Positions 55,402-64,000 of a stretch of DNA of 64,000 bases are shown here, piece by piece. Below the pieces are notes generated by a model. The model made no database searches and was not told the origin of the DNA. It saw only the letters and a program-made list of their open reading frames with translations. How positions within the stretch are numbered: the stretch's first letter is position 1; each line of letters opens with the position of its first letter. The position numbers and the translations under genes are program-made. This DNA comes from RBG-16-66-20 sp049651845 (GTDB lineage: Bacteria > Pseudomonadota > Gammaproteobacteria > Burkholderiales > SG8-39): assembly GCA_049651845.1 (NCBI GenBank), contig JBASCW010000023.1:1-64000 (forward strand), given 5' to 3'.

Positions 55402-56535
55402 TCACGCGCCTTCCAGGGCTCTGCCGATCACGAGGCGCTGGATGTCGCTCGTGCCTTCGTAGATCTGGCAGGCGCGCACGTCCCGCCAGATGCGTTCAAC
55501 CGGGAAGTCGGCGACATAGCCGTAACCGCCGTGGATCTGCACCGCGTCCGAGCAGACCCGCTCGGCGGTCTCGGATGCGAACAGCTTCGCCATGGAGGCC
55601 TCCTTCAGGCAGGGCCGGCCCGCGTCCTTCAGGCGCGCGGCGTGCAGGTAAAGCTGGCGCGCGGCCTCCACGCTGGTTGCCATGTCGGCGAGGCGGAAGT
55701 TGACCGCCTGGTGCCCGATCAGCGGCTTGCCCATGCTCCTGCGCTCGGCGGCATAGGCGAGCGCGGCGCCGAGCGCCGCCTGCGCCATGCCGGTCGCCTG
55801 CGCGGCGACGTTGATGCGGCCGGTCTCCAGGTTCGCCAGCGCGATGCGGTAGCCGGCACCCTCCTGCGCGAGCAGGTTTGCCGACGGCACCCTGCAGTTC
55901 TCGAGCACGATCTGCGCGGTATCGGAGGCGCGCTGCCCGGTCTTGTCCTCCAGGCGCGCCACGCGGTAGCCCGGCGCCGACGTCGGCACGACGAAGGCGC
56001 TGATGCCCTTCTTGCCCGCCGCCTTGTCCGTGACCGCGAACACCACGGCGAGGTCGGCGTGCTTACCCGAGGTGATGAACTGCATTACGCCGTTCAGCAC
56101 GTAGCCGTCGCTGTCGCGCTCCGCGCGCGTGGTGATCGCGGCCGCGTCGGACCCCGCGTGCGGCTCGGTGAGGCAGAAGGCGCCGAGCGCCTTGCCCTGC
56201 GCGATCGGCGCGAGGAAGGAACGCTTCTGCGCGTCGTTCCCGTAACCCTGCAGAATGTTGGCGAACAGGTTCGTCACCATCACGATGGTGCAGGTCGCGC
56301 TGTCGCCAGCTGCGATTTCCTCGCAAGCGAGCGCGAGCGCGGTGGCGTCCATGCCCGCGCCGCCTTGCGCCTCGGGAATGGCGATGCCGAACAGCCCCAT
56401 CGCGCCGAGGCCGGCAACCTCGTCGCGCGGGAACAGCTTTTCGCGGTCCCAGCGCGCCGCGTTGGGCGCGAGCCGCTCGCGCGCGTAGCGGCGCACGGCG
56501 TCGCGCAGTTGCTCGTGGTGCGGGGCGAGGCTCAT
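55402..56535 (-). CDS. Acyl-CoA dehydrogenase family protein
   Basis: 377 aa. Full-length flavoprotein: the N-terminal helical domain ([16 protein letters not shown]), [13 protein letters not shown] and [17 protein letters not shown] in the beta domain, and a C-terminal [38 protein letters not shown], with the catalytic-base region YEG. This is the second dehydrogenase of the operon in addition to liuA, and could act on isobutyryl- or 2-methylbutyryl-CoA. Downstream of a PaaI-type thioesterase gene. Confidence 0.9.
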   Translation of the reverse strand: MSLAPHHEQLRDAVRRYARERLAPNAARWDREKLFPRDEVAGLGAMGLFGIAIPEAQGGAGMDATALALACEEIAAGDSATCTIVMVTNLFANILQGYGNDAQKRSFLAPIAQGKALGAFCLTEPHAGSDAAAITTRAERDSDGYVLNGVMQFITSGKHADLAVVFAVTDKAAGKKGISAFVVPTSAPGYRVARLEDKTGQRASDTAQIVLENCRVPSANLLAQEGAGYRIALANLETGRINVAAQATGMAQAALGAALAYAAERRSMGKPLIGHQAVNFRLADMATSVEAARQLYLHAARLKDAGRPCLKEASMAKLFASETAERVCSDAVQIHGGYGYVADFPVERIWRDVRACQIYEGTSDIQRLVIGRALEGA

Positions 56536-56547
56536 GTCAGGCGACGC

Positions 56548-56949
56548 TCAGATACGTGCGTAGGTGACGGTATGGTGCGTGAAGATCTTGCCGCGGCGGT
56601 CGTGGCACTCGGCGGTGCCATAGATGATGCGCTTGCCGAGCTTGAGCACGCGCGCGGTGCAGTATACGGTCTCGCGCCGCGCAGCGTTGAGGAACGCGGT
56701 ATTGAGCTCGGAGGTCACCGCGTCGTGCTCCAGGCCGATGTGGCGCTTGATCGCGAGCCACATCGCGCAGTCTGCCGCCGCCATGAACGCGGGCCCGTTG
56801 ACGGTGCCGCCCGGGCGCTCGAGCGCGCGCCGGAACGGCATCGCGATGGTGCACTCGGCGTTCGAGATCGACGCGAGCTTGAAGCCGTAGCCCCTGACGA
56901 AGCGCGAGCGGCCGAGCAGCCTTTGCAGCGCGGACTTGCTCGCGGTCAT
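56548..56949 (-). CDS. PaaI/DUF4442-type hotdog thioesterase
   Basis: 133 aa from ATG 56949, overlapping the thiolase stop (ATGA). The single hotdog domain shows TVNGPAFMAAADCAMWLAIKRHIG in the central helix and VTSELNTAFLNAARRETVYC in the following strand. Likely hydrolyses an acyl-CoA to relieve CoA sequestration. Substrate unknown. Confidence 0.8.
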   Translation of the reverse strand: MTASKSALQRLLGRSRFVRGYGFKLASISNAECTIAMPFRRALERPGGTVNGPAFMAAADCAMWLAIKRHIGLEHDAVTSELNTAFLNAARRETVYCTARVLKLGKRIIYGTAECHDRRGKIFTHHTVTYARI

Positions 56950-58130
56950 GCCAGTTCGATGGCCATCGCAGTCGCCTCGCCGCCGCCGATGCACAGCGAC
57001 GCGACGCCGCGCTTGCCGCCGCGCTTGCGCAGCGCGCCGATCAGCGTCACCAGGATGCGCGCGCCCGAGGCGCCGATCGGATGGCCGAGCGCGCAGGCGC
57101 CGCCGTGCACGTTGACCTTTTCGTGCGGCAGCTTGTGCTCCTGCATCGCCGCCATCGTCACAACCGCAAAGGCCTCGTTGATTTCGTACAGGTCGATCTC
57201 CTGCGCTTTCCAGTTTGCCTTTTCGAGCAACTTCCTTATGGCACCCACGGGCGCGGTCGTGAACAGCGCGGGCGCCTGCGCATGGGTGGAATGGCCGACG
57301 ATGGTGGCGATCGGCGCGCAGCCGCGCTGTTCCGCGGTCGAGCGGCGCATCAGCACCAGCGCCGCGGCGCCGTCGGAGATCGACGAGGAATTGGCCGCGG
57401 TCACCGTGCCGTCCTTGCGGAACGCGGGCCCGAGTGTCGGGATCTTCTCCAGGTTCGCCTTGAACGGCTGCTCGTCCATCTCGATGAAGCGCTGTTCCTT
57501 GCCCGACTTGATGGCGATCGGCGTGGTCTCCCATGCGAACGAGCCGTCCTTGTTGGCCTTCTGTGCGCGCTCGAGCGAGGTGATCGCGAACTTGTCCTGG
57601 GATTCCCTCGAAAAGGAAAAGCGCTGCGCGCAATCCTCCGCAAACGTCCCCATCAAGCGCCCCTTGTCGTAGGCGTCCTCCAGGCCGTCGTAGAACATGT
57701 GATCGAGCACCTGACCGTGGCCCATGCGCAGGCCCGAACGCGCCTTCGGCAGCAGGTAGGGCGCGTTGGTCATCGATTCCATCCCGCCGGCCACGGCAAT
57801 GCCGATTGAACCGGAAATCAGCGAATCATGGGCGAGCATGGCGGCTTTCATGCCCGAGCCGCACATCTTGTTCACGGTGGTGCAGCCGGTCGAGAGCTCC
57901 AGGCCGGCGCCGAGCGCGGCCTGGCGCGCGGGCGCCTGGCCCTGGCCCGCGGGCAGCACGCAGCCCATGAGAACTTCCTCGATATCGGCGGCCTTGAGCT
58001 TGGCGCGCTCCACGGCGGCGCGGATCGCGGCCGCACCGAGCTCCGGCGCGGCGAAGCCCTTGAGCTCGCCCTGGAAGCCGCCCATCGGGGTGCGGGCGGC
58101 GGCAACGATGACGACGGGATCGGTGTTCAT
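56946..58130 (-). CDS. atoB: Acetyl-CoA acetyltransferase (thiolase)
   Basis: 394 aa. The nucleophile is C90 in NKMCGSGMKA, the C-terminal His in NVHGGACALGHPIGASGAR, and the acid/base Cys in ASLCIGGGEATAM. It converts acetoacetyl-CoA to two acetyl-CoA (or the reverse, for PHA synthesis). Its place in the leucine operon fits disposal of the acetoacetate produced by LiuE, though no CoA transferase is seen in this operon. Confidence 0.94.
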   Translation of the reverse strand: MNTDPVVIVAAARTPMGGFQGELKGFAAPELGAAAIRAAVERAKLKAADIEEVLMGCVLPAGQGQAPARQAALGAGLELSTGCTTVNKMCGSGMKAAMLAHDSLISGSIGIAVAGGMESMTNAPYLLPKARSGLRMGHGQVLDHMFYDGLEDAYDKGRLMGTFAEDCAQRFSFSRESQDKFAITSLERAQKANKDGSFAWETTPIAIKSGKEQRFIEMDEQPFKANLEKIPTLGPAFRKDGTVTAANSSSISDGAAALVLMRRSTAEQRGCAPIATIVGHSTHAQAPALFTTAPVGAIRKLLEKANWKAQEIDLYEINEAFAVVTMAAMQEHKLPHEKVNVHGGACALGHPIGASGARILVTLIGALRKRGGKRGVASLCIGGGEATAMAIELA

Positions 58131-58133
58131 GGT

Positions 58134-59225
58134 CTAGTCCTTCAGCAATGTTGCGGCGCCGCGGATCGCGGCAATCGCTTCTTCGTTCAAGAGCCGGATC
58201 AGTTCGGCCGCCGGCAGCGCGCGCGCGAGCGGCGCAGCCTGGCCCGCCCACAGCGCGATGAAATCGGGCTTGCCCGCCCTGGCCGACGCCTGGCGCAGCC
58301 TGCCGGTGACGCCGTTCTGCGCCGGGAATGCGAGCTGCGGCGCGTGCTTCGCCGCCATCTCGGCGATGAAGCGGTTGGCGAGGCCGCGCGCGGGCTTGCC
58401 GGAGAACTTTTCCGTCAGCAGCGTGCCGTCCTCCTTCGACTCCAGCAGGAGATCCTTGTGCACCTGCGCCGCGCCGCTCTCGGGGCAGGGGATGAACGCC
58501 GTTCCAAGCTGCGCGGCCTGCGCGCCGAGTGCGAGCGCCGCGGCGATGCCGGCGCCGTCCATGATGCCGCCCGCCGCGACCACCGGCAGCCGGACCGCGC
58601 GCAGCACCAGGCGCGTGAGCGCCAGCGTGCCGGTCAGCGACTGGTAGGGATCGCGCAGATAGCTGCCACGATGGCCGCCCGCCTCGCCGCCCTGCGCGAT
58701 GACGAAGTCGAAGCCCAGCTGCTCGAGCCGCCGCGCCTCCGCGATGCAGGTCGCGCTGCCGCCGACGAGAATGTTCTTGGCTTTGAGCCTGCCTATTCTT
58801 TCTACGGGAAGATCGGAAAGATGGGCGGTGAACACACGCGGTACGATGGCTTCGACCGCATCCAGTTGTGCGTTCAGATCCGGCGCGTAGGGCGCGTTCA
58901 CCGGTTCGGGCGGCGGCAGGCCCAGTTCCTTGTAGTAGTCGGCCACCGCATCCAGTGCGCCGCGCTGCGCGCGTGCGTCGATCTGATCGGGCTGCGACGA
59001 AGTGAACAAGTTGATGCCGAACGGCCGGTCGGTTTTCGAGCGCACGAAGGCCGACTGTTTTTTCATGTCCTCGGGCTGGGTATAGGCGAAGCCGAAGGAG
59101 CCGAGCACGCCCGCCGCAGAGCAGGCGGCGACGAGCTCCTGCGAGGAAGCTCCGCCGGCCATCGGTGCCTGGATGATCGGCACGGCGAGCCCGAGCTTCG
59201 CCGAGAGCGGCGTCTGCAGCGTCAC
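58134..59225 (-). CDS. Nitronate monooxygenase-like FMN oxidoreductase
   Basis: 363 aa from GTG 59225, overlapping the thioesterase stop (GTGA). The TIM-barrel flavoprotein is recognised by VPIIQAPMAGGASSQELVAA, PFGINLFTSSQP, GFDFVIAQGGEAGGHRGSY, and VVAAGGIMDGAGIAAALALGA with QLGTAFIPCPES. The family includes true nitronate monooxygenases and enoyl reductase-like FMN enzymes, so the label describes the family rather than a proven reaction. Its role in a leucine operon is not obvious. Confidence 0.87.
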   Translation of the reverse strand: MTLQTPLSAKLGLAVPIIQAPMAGGASSQELVAACSAAGVLGSFGFAYTQPEDMKKQSAFVRSKTDRPFGINLFTSSQPDQIDARAQRGALDAVADYYKELGLPPPEPVNAPYAPDLNAQLDAVEAIVPRVFTAHLSDLPVERIGRLKAKNILVGGSATCIAEARRLEQLGFDFVIAQGGEAGGHRGSYLRDPYQSLTGTLALTRLVLRAVRLPVVAAGGIMDGAGIAAALALGAQAAQLGTAFIPCPESGAAQVHKDLLLESKEDGTLLTEKFSGKPARGLANRFIAEMAAKHAPQLAFPAQNGVTGRLRQASARAGKPDFIALWAGQAAPLARALPAAELIRLLNEEAIAAIRGAATLLKD

Positions 59226-59656
59226 CGTTCGACCCCGTATTCGCAGAGCATGGCCTTGCCGCGCGCGATGAACTCGGCGGGAAAGGCGGTGGATTTGCGC
59301 GCATCGCTGTCCATGTGCACCGCGGTGATCACGCAGACCGCAGCGATCTCGCCCGTCTGCGCCTCGCGCATCTCGTGCACGAACTTGACGACCTTGTCGC
59401 GGATCTCGAGCAGCCCAGAGCGCACGGCCACGATCTCGCCCGAAATCAGCTCGCGCTTGTAGGTGATGTTCTGCTGGACCGCGGCCATGGCGCGCGCATT
59501 GTCGCGCAGGAATGCGGCGGTCACGCCCAAGTCCGCGAACAGGTTCCAGGTCGCTTCGTCGAACTTGCCCACGTACCACATCACGTTCATGTGGCCCATG
59601 TGGTCGCAATGCCAGGGATAGACCGCTCCGCGGTAGGTTTCGACAAACGCACTCAT
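59222..59656 (-). CDS. 4HBT/YbgC-type acyl-CoA thioesterase
   Basis: 144 aa from ATG 59656. Hotdog domain with the N-terminal WHCDHMGHMNVMWYVGKFDEA, the Asp/His catalytic region of 4-hydroxybenzoyl-CoA-type thioesterases, then YKRELISGEIVAVRSGL. Third hotdog enzyme in this operon. Substrate unknown. Confidence 0.87.
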   Translation of the reverse strand: MSAFVETYRGAVYPWHCDHMGHMNVMWYVGKFDEATWNLFADLGVTAAFLRDNARAMAAVQQNITYKRELISGEIVAVRSGLLEIRDKVVKFVHEMREAQTGEIAAVCVITAVHMDSDARKSTAFPAEFIARGKAMLCEYGVER

Positions 59657-59675
59657 GTGCGCTCCTTCATTCCGC

Positions 59676-60275
59676 TCATGCGTGTTCTTTCGTGCAGCCG
59701 AGGTCGCGCAGCAGGCCGTCTTCCAGGCCGTAGATCCAGCCGTGCACCGCGAGCGGCCGGCCGGCGAGCCAGGCATCCTGCACCACCGTCGCCTCGCACA
59801 CGTGCCGCACCTGCTCGATGACGTTCAACTCACAGAGCCTTCGCTCGCGCTCGTCGGTATCGCGGATCGCATCAAGCTCGGCCGCGTGGAAGGCGCGCAC
59901 GTCCTGCACGTGGCGCAGCCAGTTCTCGGCGAGGCCGACCTTCTGGCCGGTGAGCGCCGCGCGCACGCCGCTGCAGCCATAGTGGCCGCAGACGATCACG
60001 TGCCGCACGTGCAGCAGGTCCACCGCGAACTGCAGCACCGACAGGCAGTTGAGGTCGGTATGGACGACGAGGTTGGCGACGTTGCGGTGCACGAACACCT
60101 CGCCCGGCGCAAGGCCGGTGATCTGGTTGGCGGGCACGCGGCTGTCCGAGCAGCCGATCCAGAGGTATTCCGGCGTCTGCTGGCGCGCGAGCCCGGTGAA
60201 GAATGCCGGGTCGCTGGCGCGCATTCCCGCGGCCCAGGCGCGGTTGCGCGCGAACAGCTCGTTGACGCCGGTCAC
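59676..60275 (-). CDS. Beta-class carbonic anhydrase
   Basis: 199 aa from GTG 60275, which overlaps the liuA stop (GTGA). Zinc ligands C42, H98 and C101 are clear ([10 protein letters not shown] and [12 protein letters not shown]), with the D44-R46 dyad. Interconverts CO2 and bicarbonate in the cytoplasm. In this operon it can supply bicarbonate to the biotin-dependent methylcrotonoyl-CoA carboxylase (LiuBD). That makes metabolic sense and is an inference from position. Confidence 0.94.
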   Translation of the reverse strand: MTGVNELFARNRAWAAGMRASDPAFFTGLARQQTPEYLWIGCSDSRVPANQITGLAPGEVFVHRNVANLVVHTDLNCLSVLQFAVDLLHVRHVIVCGHYGCSGVRAALTGQKVGLAENWLRHVQDVRAFHAAELDAIRDTDERERRLCELNVIEQVRHVCEATVVQDAWLAGRPLAVHGWIYGLEDGLLRDLGCTKEHA

Positions 60276-61411
60276 GCCGTTTCCCCGAACAGCTCGCGGC
60301 CGATCAGCCAGCGGCGGATCTCGGACGTGCCGGCGCCGATCTCGTAGAGCTTGGCGTCGCGCCACAGGCGCCCGGTCGGCGTCTCGTTGATGTAGCCCAT
60401 GCCGCCCATGGCCTGGATCGCCTCGCCCGCCATCCAGGTGGCCTTTTCGGCCGCGTAGAGGATCGCGCCCGCGGCGTCCTTGCGCGTGGTCTCGCCGCGG
60501 TCGAGCGCCTGGCCGACCGCGTAGACGTAGGCGCGGCAGGCCGAGAAGGTGGTGTACATGTCGGCGAGTTTGCCCTGCATGAGCTGGAACTCGCCGATCG
60601 GCTGGCCGAACTGCTTCCTCTCGTGCACGTAGGGCAGCACGGTATCGAGACACGCGGCCATGATGCCGAGCGGGCCGCCCGCGAGCACCGCGCGCTCGTA
60701 GTCGAGGCCCGACATCAGCACCTTCACGCCCTTGCCTTCCTCGCCTAGAATGTTCTGGGCTGGCACCTCGCAATCCCGAAGCACGAGCTCGCAAGTGTTG
60801 GAGCCGCGCATGCCCAGCTTGTCGAGCTTTTGTGCGGTGCTGAAGCCCTTCATGCCTTTCTCGACGATAAAGGCAGTGATACCTTCACCCTTTCCATAGA
60901 TGACCAGCACATCGGCGTCGGGCCCGTTCGTGATCCACATTTTGTTGCCGTTCAGGACGTAGCGGTCGCCGCGTCGTTCGGCTTTCAACCTCATGCCAAC
61001 GACGTCCGAGCCCGCGCCGGGCTCCGACATCGCCAGCGCGCCGACGTGTTCGCCGGAGATCAGCTTCGGCAGGTACTTGCGCCGCTGCGCGTCGCTGCCG
61101 TTGCGGCGGATCTGGTTCACGCACAGGTTGGAGTGCGCGCCGTATGAAAGGCCCACCGAGGCCGAGGCGCGGCTGATCTCCTCCATGGCGATGATGTGGG
61201 CGAGATAACCCATCTGCGTGCCGCCGTACTCCTCCTCGACCGTGATGCCGAGCAGGCCGAGCGCGCCGAGCTTGGGCCACAGGTCCAACGGGAACTGGTT
61301 GGTGGCGTCGATCTCGGCCGCGCGCGGCGCGATCTCCTGCGCCGCGAAATCACGCACCGACTCGCGCAGCATGGCGACGGTGTCGCCGTGTTCGAAGCGC
61401 AGAAACGTCAT
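60272..61411 (-). CDS. liuA: Isovaleryl-CoA dehydrogenase
   Basis: 379 aa from ATG 61411; a longer open frame upstream is the neighbouring gene out of frame. [19 protein letters not shown], the conserved [18 protein letters not shown], and [20 protein letters not shown], carrying the Glu at the base position typical of IVD, identify it. C-terminal [32 protein letters not shown] is intact. First oxidative step of leucine catabolism: isovaleryl-CoA to 3-methylcrotonyl-CoA. Confidence 0.95.
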   Translation of the reverse strand: MTFLRFEHGDTVAMLRESVRDFAAQEIAPRAAEIDATNQFPLDLWPKLGALGLLGITVEEEYGGTQMGYLAHIIAMEEISRASASVGLSYGAHSNLCVNQIRRNGSDAQRRKYLPKLISGEHVGALAMSEPGAGSDVVGMRLKAERRGDRYVLNGNKMWITNGPDADVLVIYGKGEGITAFIVEKGMKGFSTAQKLDKLGMRGSNTCELVLRDCEVPAQNILGEEGKGVKVLMSGLDYERAVLAGGPLGIMAACLDTVLPYVHERKQFGQPIGEFQLMQGKLADMYTTFSACRAYVYAVGQALDRGETTRKDAAGAILYAAEKATWMAGEAIQAMGGMGYINETPTGRLWRDAKLYEIGAGTSEIRRWLIGRELFGETA

Positions 61412-61860
61412 GCGGGCGTGTCGGGCGTGCCGGCGAGCATGAGCAGCGTCTGCTGCATCGCCGCCACGTGGGTTTCCCCGGCATAGACGTCGCCGCGCGA
61501 GATGCTGAGCGTGCGTCCCGGCTTGACGACACGGCCCCTGGCGATGAGGGCGCCGATCGCCGGATTGAGGATGTTGATCTTGTACTCGACGGTGACCAGC
61601 GAGCTGTCCGCCGGCATGAGCGTGTACGCCGCGTAACCGCACGCGCTGTCGCAGATCATGCCGAGGATGCCGCCGTGGACAAAGCCCTTCTGCTGCGTGA
61701 GATCGTCGCGAAACGGCAGAGCGATCTCGACGTAGCCGGGCTCGACTTGCGCCAGCGTCGCGCCGATCAGCGCCATCGCCTTCTGGCGGCCGAAGCTCGC
61801 GCGCACGCGCGCGGCGAACTGCGGATCCTGGGGCTGAAAGCGGGGCGCGGGCGCGTTCAT
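61408..61860 (-). CDS. PaaI-type hotdog thioesterase, first gene of the leucine operon
   Basis: 150 aa. Hotdog fold: [40 protein letters not shown] in pattern, with [14 protein letters not shown] and [13 protein letters not shown] strands. It overlaps the liuA start (ATGA). The gene begins 14 bp after the -10 element of the LiuR-like promoter at 61875-61903, making it the promoter-proximal gene of the operon. Confidence 0.87.
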   Translation of the reverse strand: MNAPAPRFQPQDPQFAARVRASFGRQKAMALIGATLAQVEPGYVEIALPFRDDLTQQKGFVHGGILGMICDSACGYAAYTLMPADSSLVTVEYKINILNPAIGALIARGRVVKPGRTLSISRGDVYAGETHVAAMQQTLLMLAGTPDTPA

Positions 61861-61874
61861 CGGGTTAACTCGTA

Positions 61875-61903
61875 AGGCTAATTGACGTTTACGTAAACGT
61901 CAA
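61875..61903 (-). promoter_or_regulatory. LiuR-like operator and promoter of the leucine operon
   Basis: 61882-61903 is the same perfect 22-bp palindrome (half TTGACGTTTAC) as at 30344. On the minus strand its TTGACG acts as a -35, and TAGCCT (61875-61880) lies 17 bp away as a -10. The palindrome overlaps the last codons of the upstream liuR gene. Position and geometry match the icmF promoter. Confidence 0.85.
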
Positions 61904-62295
61904 CTTAGCCGGCGCTTCAACCGCTTCTTCAGCTTGTTCTCAAAGGCGAGAATTTCGGACAATTGCGCCTCGATGTCCGCTCTCTGCTGGACCAGCCCGG
62001 CCTTGTGGGACTCCAGCACCGCGAGGAAGCGTTCGAGCTGTGGCCGCTCGTCGCGCCCGGGCTCGTACATGTCGATGAGCTCGCGAATCTCGGAGAGCGT
62101 GAGGCCGAGGCGCTTGCCGCGTAGCGTGAGCTTCAGGCGCGTGCGGTCGCGCGGCGAGTAGATGCGGCGCTGGCCCGCGCGTCGCGGCGCGAGCAGGCCG
62201 TGGTCCTCGTAGAAGCGGATCGCGCGCGGCGTGACGTCGAACTCGGTGGCGAGCTCGCCGATGGAAAACTCCGAGCGTTCCTTCTCGGCAGGCAT
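61900..62295 (-). CDS. liuR: MerR-family regulator, LiuR-like
   Basis: 131 aa. The N-terminal winged HTH (FSIGELATEFDVTPRAIRFYEDHGLLAPRR) and MerR-specific RRIYSPRDRTRLKLTLRGKRLGLTLSEIREL are followed by a long antiparallel coiled-coil helix (LERFLAVLESHKAGLVQQRADIE). No conserved metal-ligand cysteines are present, consistent with LiuR-type sensors that respond to acyl-CoA esters. It is the neighbour of the palindromic operator controlling the leucine operon, and a second copy of that site controls icmF. Divergent from the MBL gene at 62325. Confidence 0.88.
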   Translation of the reverse strand: MPAEKERSEFSIGELATEFDVTPRAIRFYEDHGLLAPRRAGQRRIYSPRDRTRLKLTLRGKRLGLTLSEIRELIDMYEPGRDERPQLERFLAVLESHKAGLVQQRADIEAQLSEILAFENKLKKRLKRRLS

Positions 62296-62324
62296 GGTAG
62301 GGTGCGGGAATTCTAGTCTGATTC

Positions 62325-63362
62325 ATGGCCGCACCCGAATACCCTTTCGCCGAACCGCCGGCGCCCGGCGCGACGATGGAGGTCGCGCCCGGCCTGCACT
62401 GGCTGCGCATGGCGCTGCCGTTCGCGCTCGATCACATCAACCTCTGGCTCCTGGAAGACGGAACGAAGCAAGACCCGTGCTGGCTGCTCATCGACGCGGG
62501 CCTCGGCAACGCGCCGACGCGCGCACTTTGGGACCGGATCTTCGCGGAGAAGATCGGCGGCAAGCGGGTGCGGCGCGTGCTCGTCACGCACTACCATCCC
62601 GACCACGCGGGCAACGCGGCCTGGCTGTGCGAGCGCACGGGCGCGCAGCTCTGGATGACGCGCGGCGAATACCTCACCGTACATGCCGCGCGCCACGGCG
62701 CGGCCGGCTACTCGCCCGATGCGCAGAAGGAACTGTTCGTCGCGAACGGGCTGGACGTCGCGCAGGCCAACGTGCTGCTGTCGCGCGGCGGCCTCTACAA
62801 GAAGATGGTTCCCGAGTTTCCGTTCTCGCACCGGCGTCTGTTCGAGGGCGAGACGATCGCCGTTGGCGGCCGCGATTGGCGCGTGATGATCGGCTACGGC
62901 CACGCGCCCGAGCACGCCTCGCTGTACTGTGAAGCGCTGAACGTGCTGATCTCGGGCGACATGCTGCTGCCGCGCATCTCCACCAATGTCGCGGTGCGGC
63001 CCGTCGATCCCTGGTCGAACCCGCTGCGCCTGTTTCTCGATTCGGTGCGCCGCTACCTCACGCTGCCGCAGGACGTGCTGGTGCTGCCCTCGCATGGGCT
63101 GCCGTTTCGCGGCGCGCACGCGCGCGTCGCGCAGCTCGAGACGCATCACGCCGAGCGCCTTGCCGAGCTGCGCGCGGCCTGCGAGCAGGCGCCGCGCGCC
63201 GCCGCCGACGTGCTCGAAGTGCTGTTCCGCCGCAAGCTCGACACGAGCCAGATCTTCTTCGCGCTCGGCGAGGCGATCGCGCACCTGCACTATCTTCATT
63301 ACGATGGACAGCTAGCGCGCACGATCGGCGCCGACGGCGTCGCGCGCTTCGCGCCCGGCTAG
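62325..63362 (+). CDS. Cytoplasmic metallo-beta-lactamase-fold hydrolase
   Basis: 345 aa. Metal motif VTHYHPDHAGNAAW near residue 87, then GHAPEHASLYCEALNVLISGDMLLP and a C-terminal LPSHGLPFRGAHARV. The family resembles glyoxalase II-like and lactone hydrolases with a helical C-terminal extension. No signal peptide. It lies 29 bp from liuR, transcribed divergently, and 13 bp before phaC. Function unknown. Confidence 0.85.
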   Translation: MAAPEYPFAEPPAPGATMEVAPGLHWLRMALPFALDHINLWLLEDGTKQDPCWLLIDAGLGNAPTRALWDRIFAEKIGGKRVRRVLVTHYHPDHAGNAAWLCERTGAQLWMTRGEYLTVHAARHGAAGYSPDAQKELFVANGLDVAQANVLLSRGGLYKKMVPEFPFSHRRLFEGETIAVGGRDWRVMIGYGHAPEHASLYCEALNVLISGDMLLPRISTNVAVRPVDPWSNPLRLFLDSVRRYLTLPQDVLVLPSHGLPFRGAHARVAQLETHHAERLAELRAACEQAPRAAADVLEVLFRRKLDTSQIFFALGEAIAHLHYLHYDGQLARTIGADGVARFAPG

Positions 63363-63375
63363 GCGAGGAGAACCG

Positions 63376-64000
63376 ATGAACCGCGACATCAAGCCCCCGA
63401 GCCCCGAGGAAACCGCCCGCGTGCTGCACGACGTCGCGGAGCGCTCGGCGCGCATTCTCGCCGAATACGCGGGCAAGGAGCATGCCGCGACCGCAGCCAG
63501 CGCGGCGAGCGACGAGCTCGGCATCGCCAAGGCCTACATGGACCTGTATTCGCGCATGCTTGCGGACCCCGCCAAGCTCGCCGCGTTCTCCACCAACCTG
63601 ATGCTCGATTACATGCAGCTCTGGCAGCAGAGCTGGATGAAGCTCATGGGCCTGCAGGCCGCGCCGGTGGCCGTGCCCGCGAAGGGCGACAACCGCTTCA
63701 AGGACGAGGACTGGAGCTCGAATTTCATCTTCGACTACATCAAGCAGTCCTACCTCATCGCCGCGCGCCAGATCCGGCACGCCGTGGCGGGCGTCGAGGG
63801 CCTGCCGCCGGAATCCGAGAAGAAGGTGGCGTTCTTCACGCGCCAGTACGTGGACGCGCTCGCGCCCTCGAATTTCGCGCTCACCAACCCCCAGGTGCTG
63901 CGCGAGACGCTCGCCAGCGGCGGCCAGAACCTGCTCAAGGGCCTGGGCAACCTGCTTGCCGACATCGAGAAGGGCGGCATCAGCATGACCGACGAGAAGG
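63376..64000 (+). CDS. phaC: Class I poly(3-hydroxyalkanoate) synthase, 5' part
   Basis: About 208 codons before the window ends. The N-terminal PhaC_N domain is recognised by DNRFKDEDWSSNFIFDYIKQSYLI, PPESEKKVAFFTRQYVDALAPSNFALTNPQVL and GLGNLLADIEKGG, the characteristic PhaC run-in. The catalytic alpha/beta hydrolase domain with the lipase-like box lies past the edge. GAGGAG 6 nt upstream of the ATG. Polymerises 3-hydroxyacyl-CoA into storage granules; acetyl-CoA from the leucine pathway could feed it. Confidence 0.93.
   Translation, partial: MNRDIKPPSPEETARVLHDVAERSARILAEYAGKEHAATAASAASDELGIAKAYMDLYSRMLADPAKLAAFSTNLMLDYMQLWQQSWMKLMGLQAAPVAVPAKGDNRFKDEDWSSNFIFDYIKQSYLIAARQIRHAVAGVEGLPPESEKKVAFFTRQYVDALAPSNFALTNPQVLRETLASGGQNLLKGLGNLLADIEKGGISMTDEK

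Overview
The window is about 64 kb of high-GC DNA with the gene content of a Burkholderiales-like betaproteobacterium. The evidence is several Bug/TctC-type binding proteins, an assimilatory nitrate/nitrite cluster, a fused isobutyryl-CoA mutase, a leucine/isovalerate (liu) operon with a MerR-type LiuR-like regulator, and the start of a class I PHA synthase. Species cannot be named from the sequence alone.

Layout. (1) 1-16924 is an accessory island. It starts inside an RHS (YD-repeat) polymorphic-toxin locus. The shell gene ends at 493 and is coupled by an ATGA overlap to a second protein (490-2448) made of a signal peptide, four Ig-like repeats, an RHS core and a toxin-like tip. Small membrane proteins, candidate immunity proteins, follow. 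Then comes a mobile-element-like module: XRE repressor and AP2 protein on the minus strand, CHC2-Toprim-ATPase primase/helicase and tyrosine recombinase on the plus strand (2939-8192). About 900 bp of nested inverted repeats follows (8202-9100), containing two attC-like folded sites and other hairpins. Next are an orphan RHS core/tip fragment with a Sel1-repeat immunity candidate (9318-10558), a second diverged copy of the XRE-primase-recombinase module (10592-15347), and a complete IS1182-family element (15372-16920) flanked by CTAG duplications. (2) 16921-20730 holds a secreted metallopeptidase-like gene, a Bug receptor, a frameshifted amidohydrolase, a small secreted protein and a class II aldolase. 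(3) 20784-29966 is a minus-strand nitrate assimilation operon: nasT, a leader with an ANTAR-type hairpin and terminator, nrtA, nrtB, nrtD, nirB and a NirD-NasA fusion. (4) 30041-34600 has an internally deleted hydrolase, icmF under a perfect LiuR-like palindrome, a cytochrome c and a small membrane protein. (5) 34758-46241 is an acyl-CoA ligase plus LivGHM/binding-protein/LivF transporter and a PaaK-like ligase, followed by an MBL protein, a DsbA-type isomerase and two enoyl-CoA hydratases. (6) 46203-61860 is a long tightly overlapping minus-strand operon for leucine/isovalerate breakdown (liuA, liuB, liuC, liuD, liuE, thiolase, thioesterases, acyl-CoA dehydrogenase). It also contains a carbonic anhydrase, a nitronate monooxygenase-like gene and a TctCBA transporter with an RraA-like protein. 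It starts at the same palindromic operator as icmF and lies beside the liuR-like gene (61900-62295). (7) 62325-64000 has an MBL hydrolase and the 5' part of phaC.

How it fits together. The right two thirds is catabolic: carboxylates and branched-chain acids are imported, activated to CoA esters, oxidised to acetyl-CoA and acetoacetate, and possibly stored as PHA. LiuR probably coordinates the leucine operon and icmF. The left quarter is the unusual part: two copies of a primase-recombinase module sit directly behind RHS toxin/immunity cassettes. Copy 1 is followed by a palindromic region that resembles paired single-strand recombination sites.
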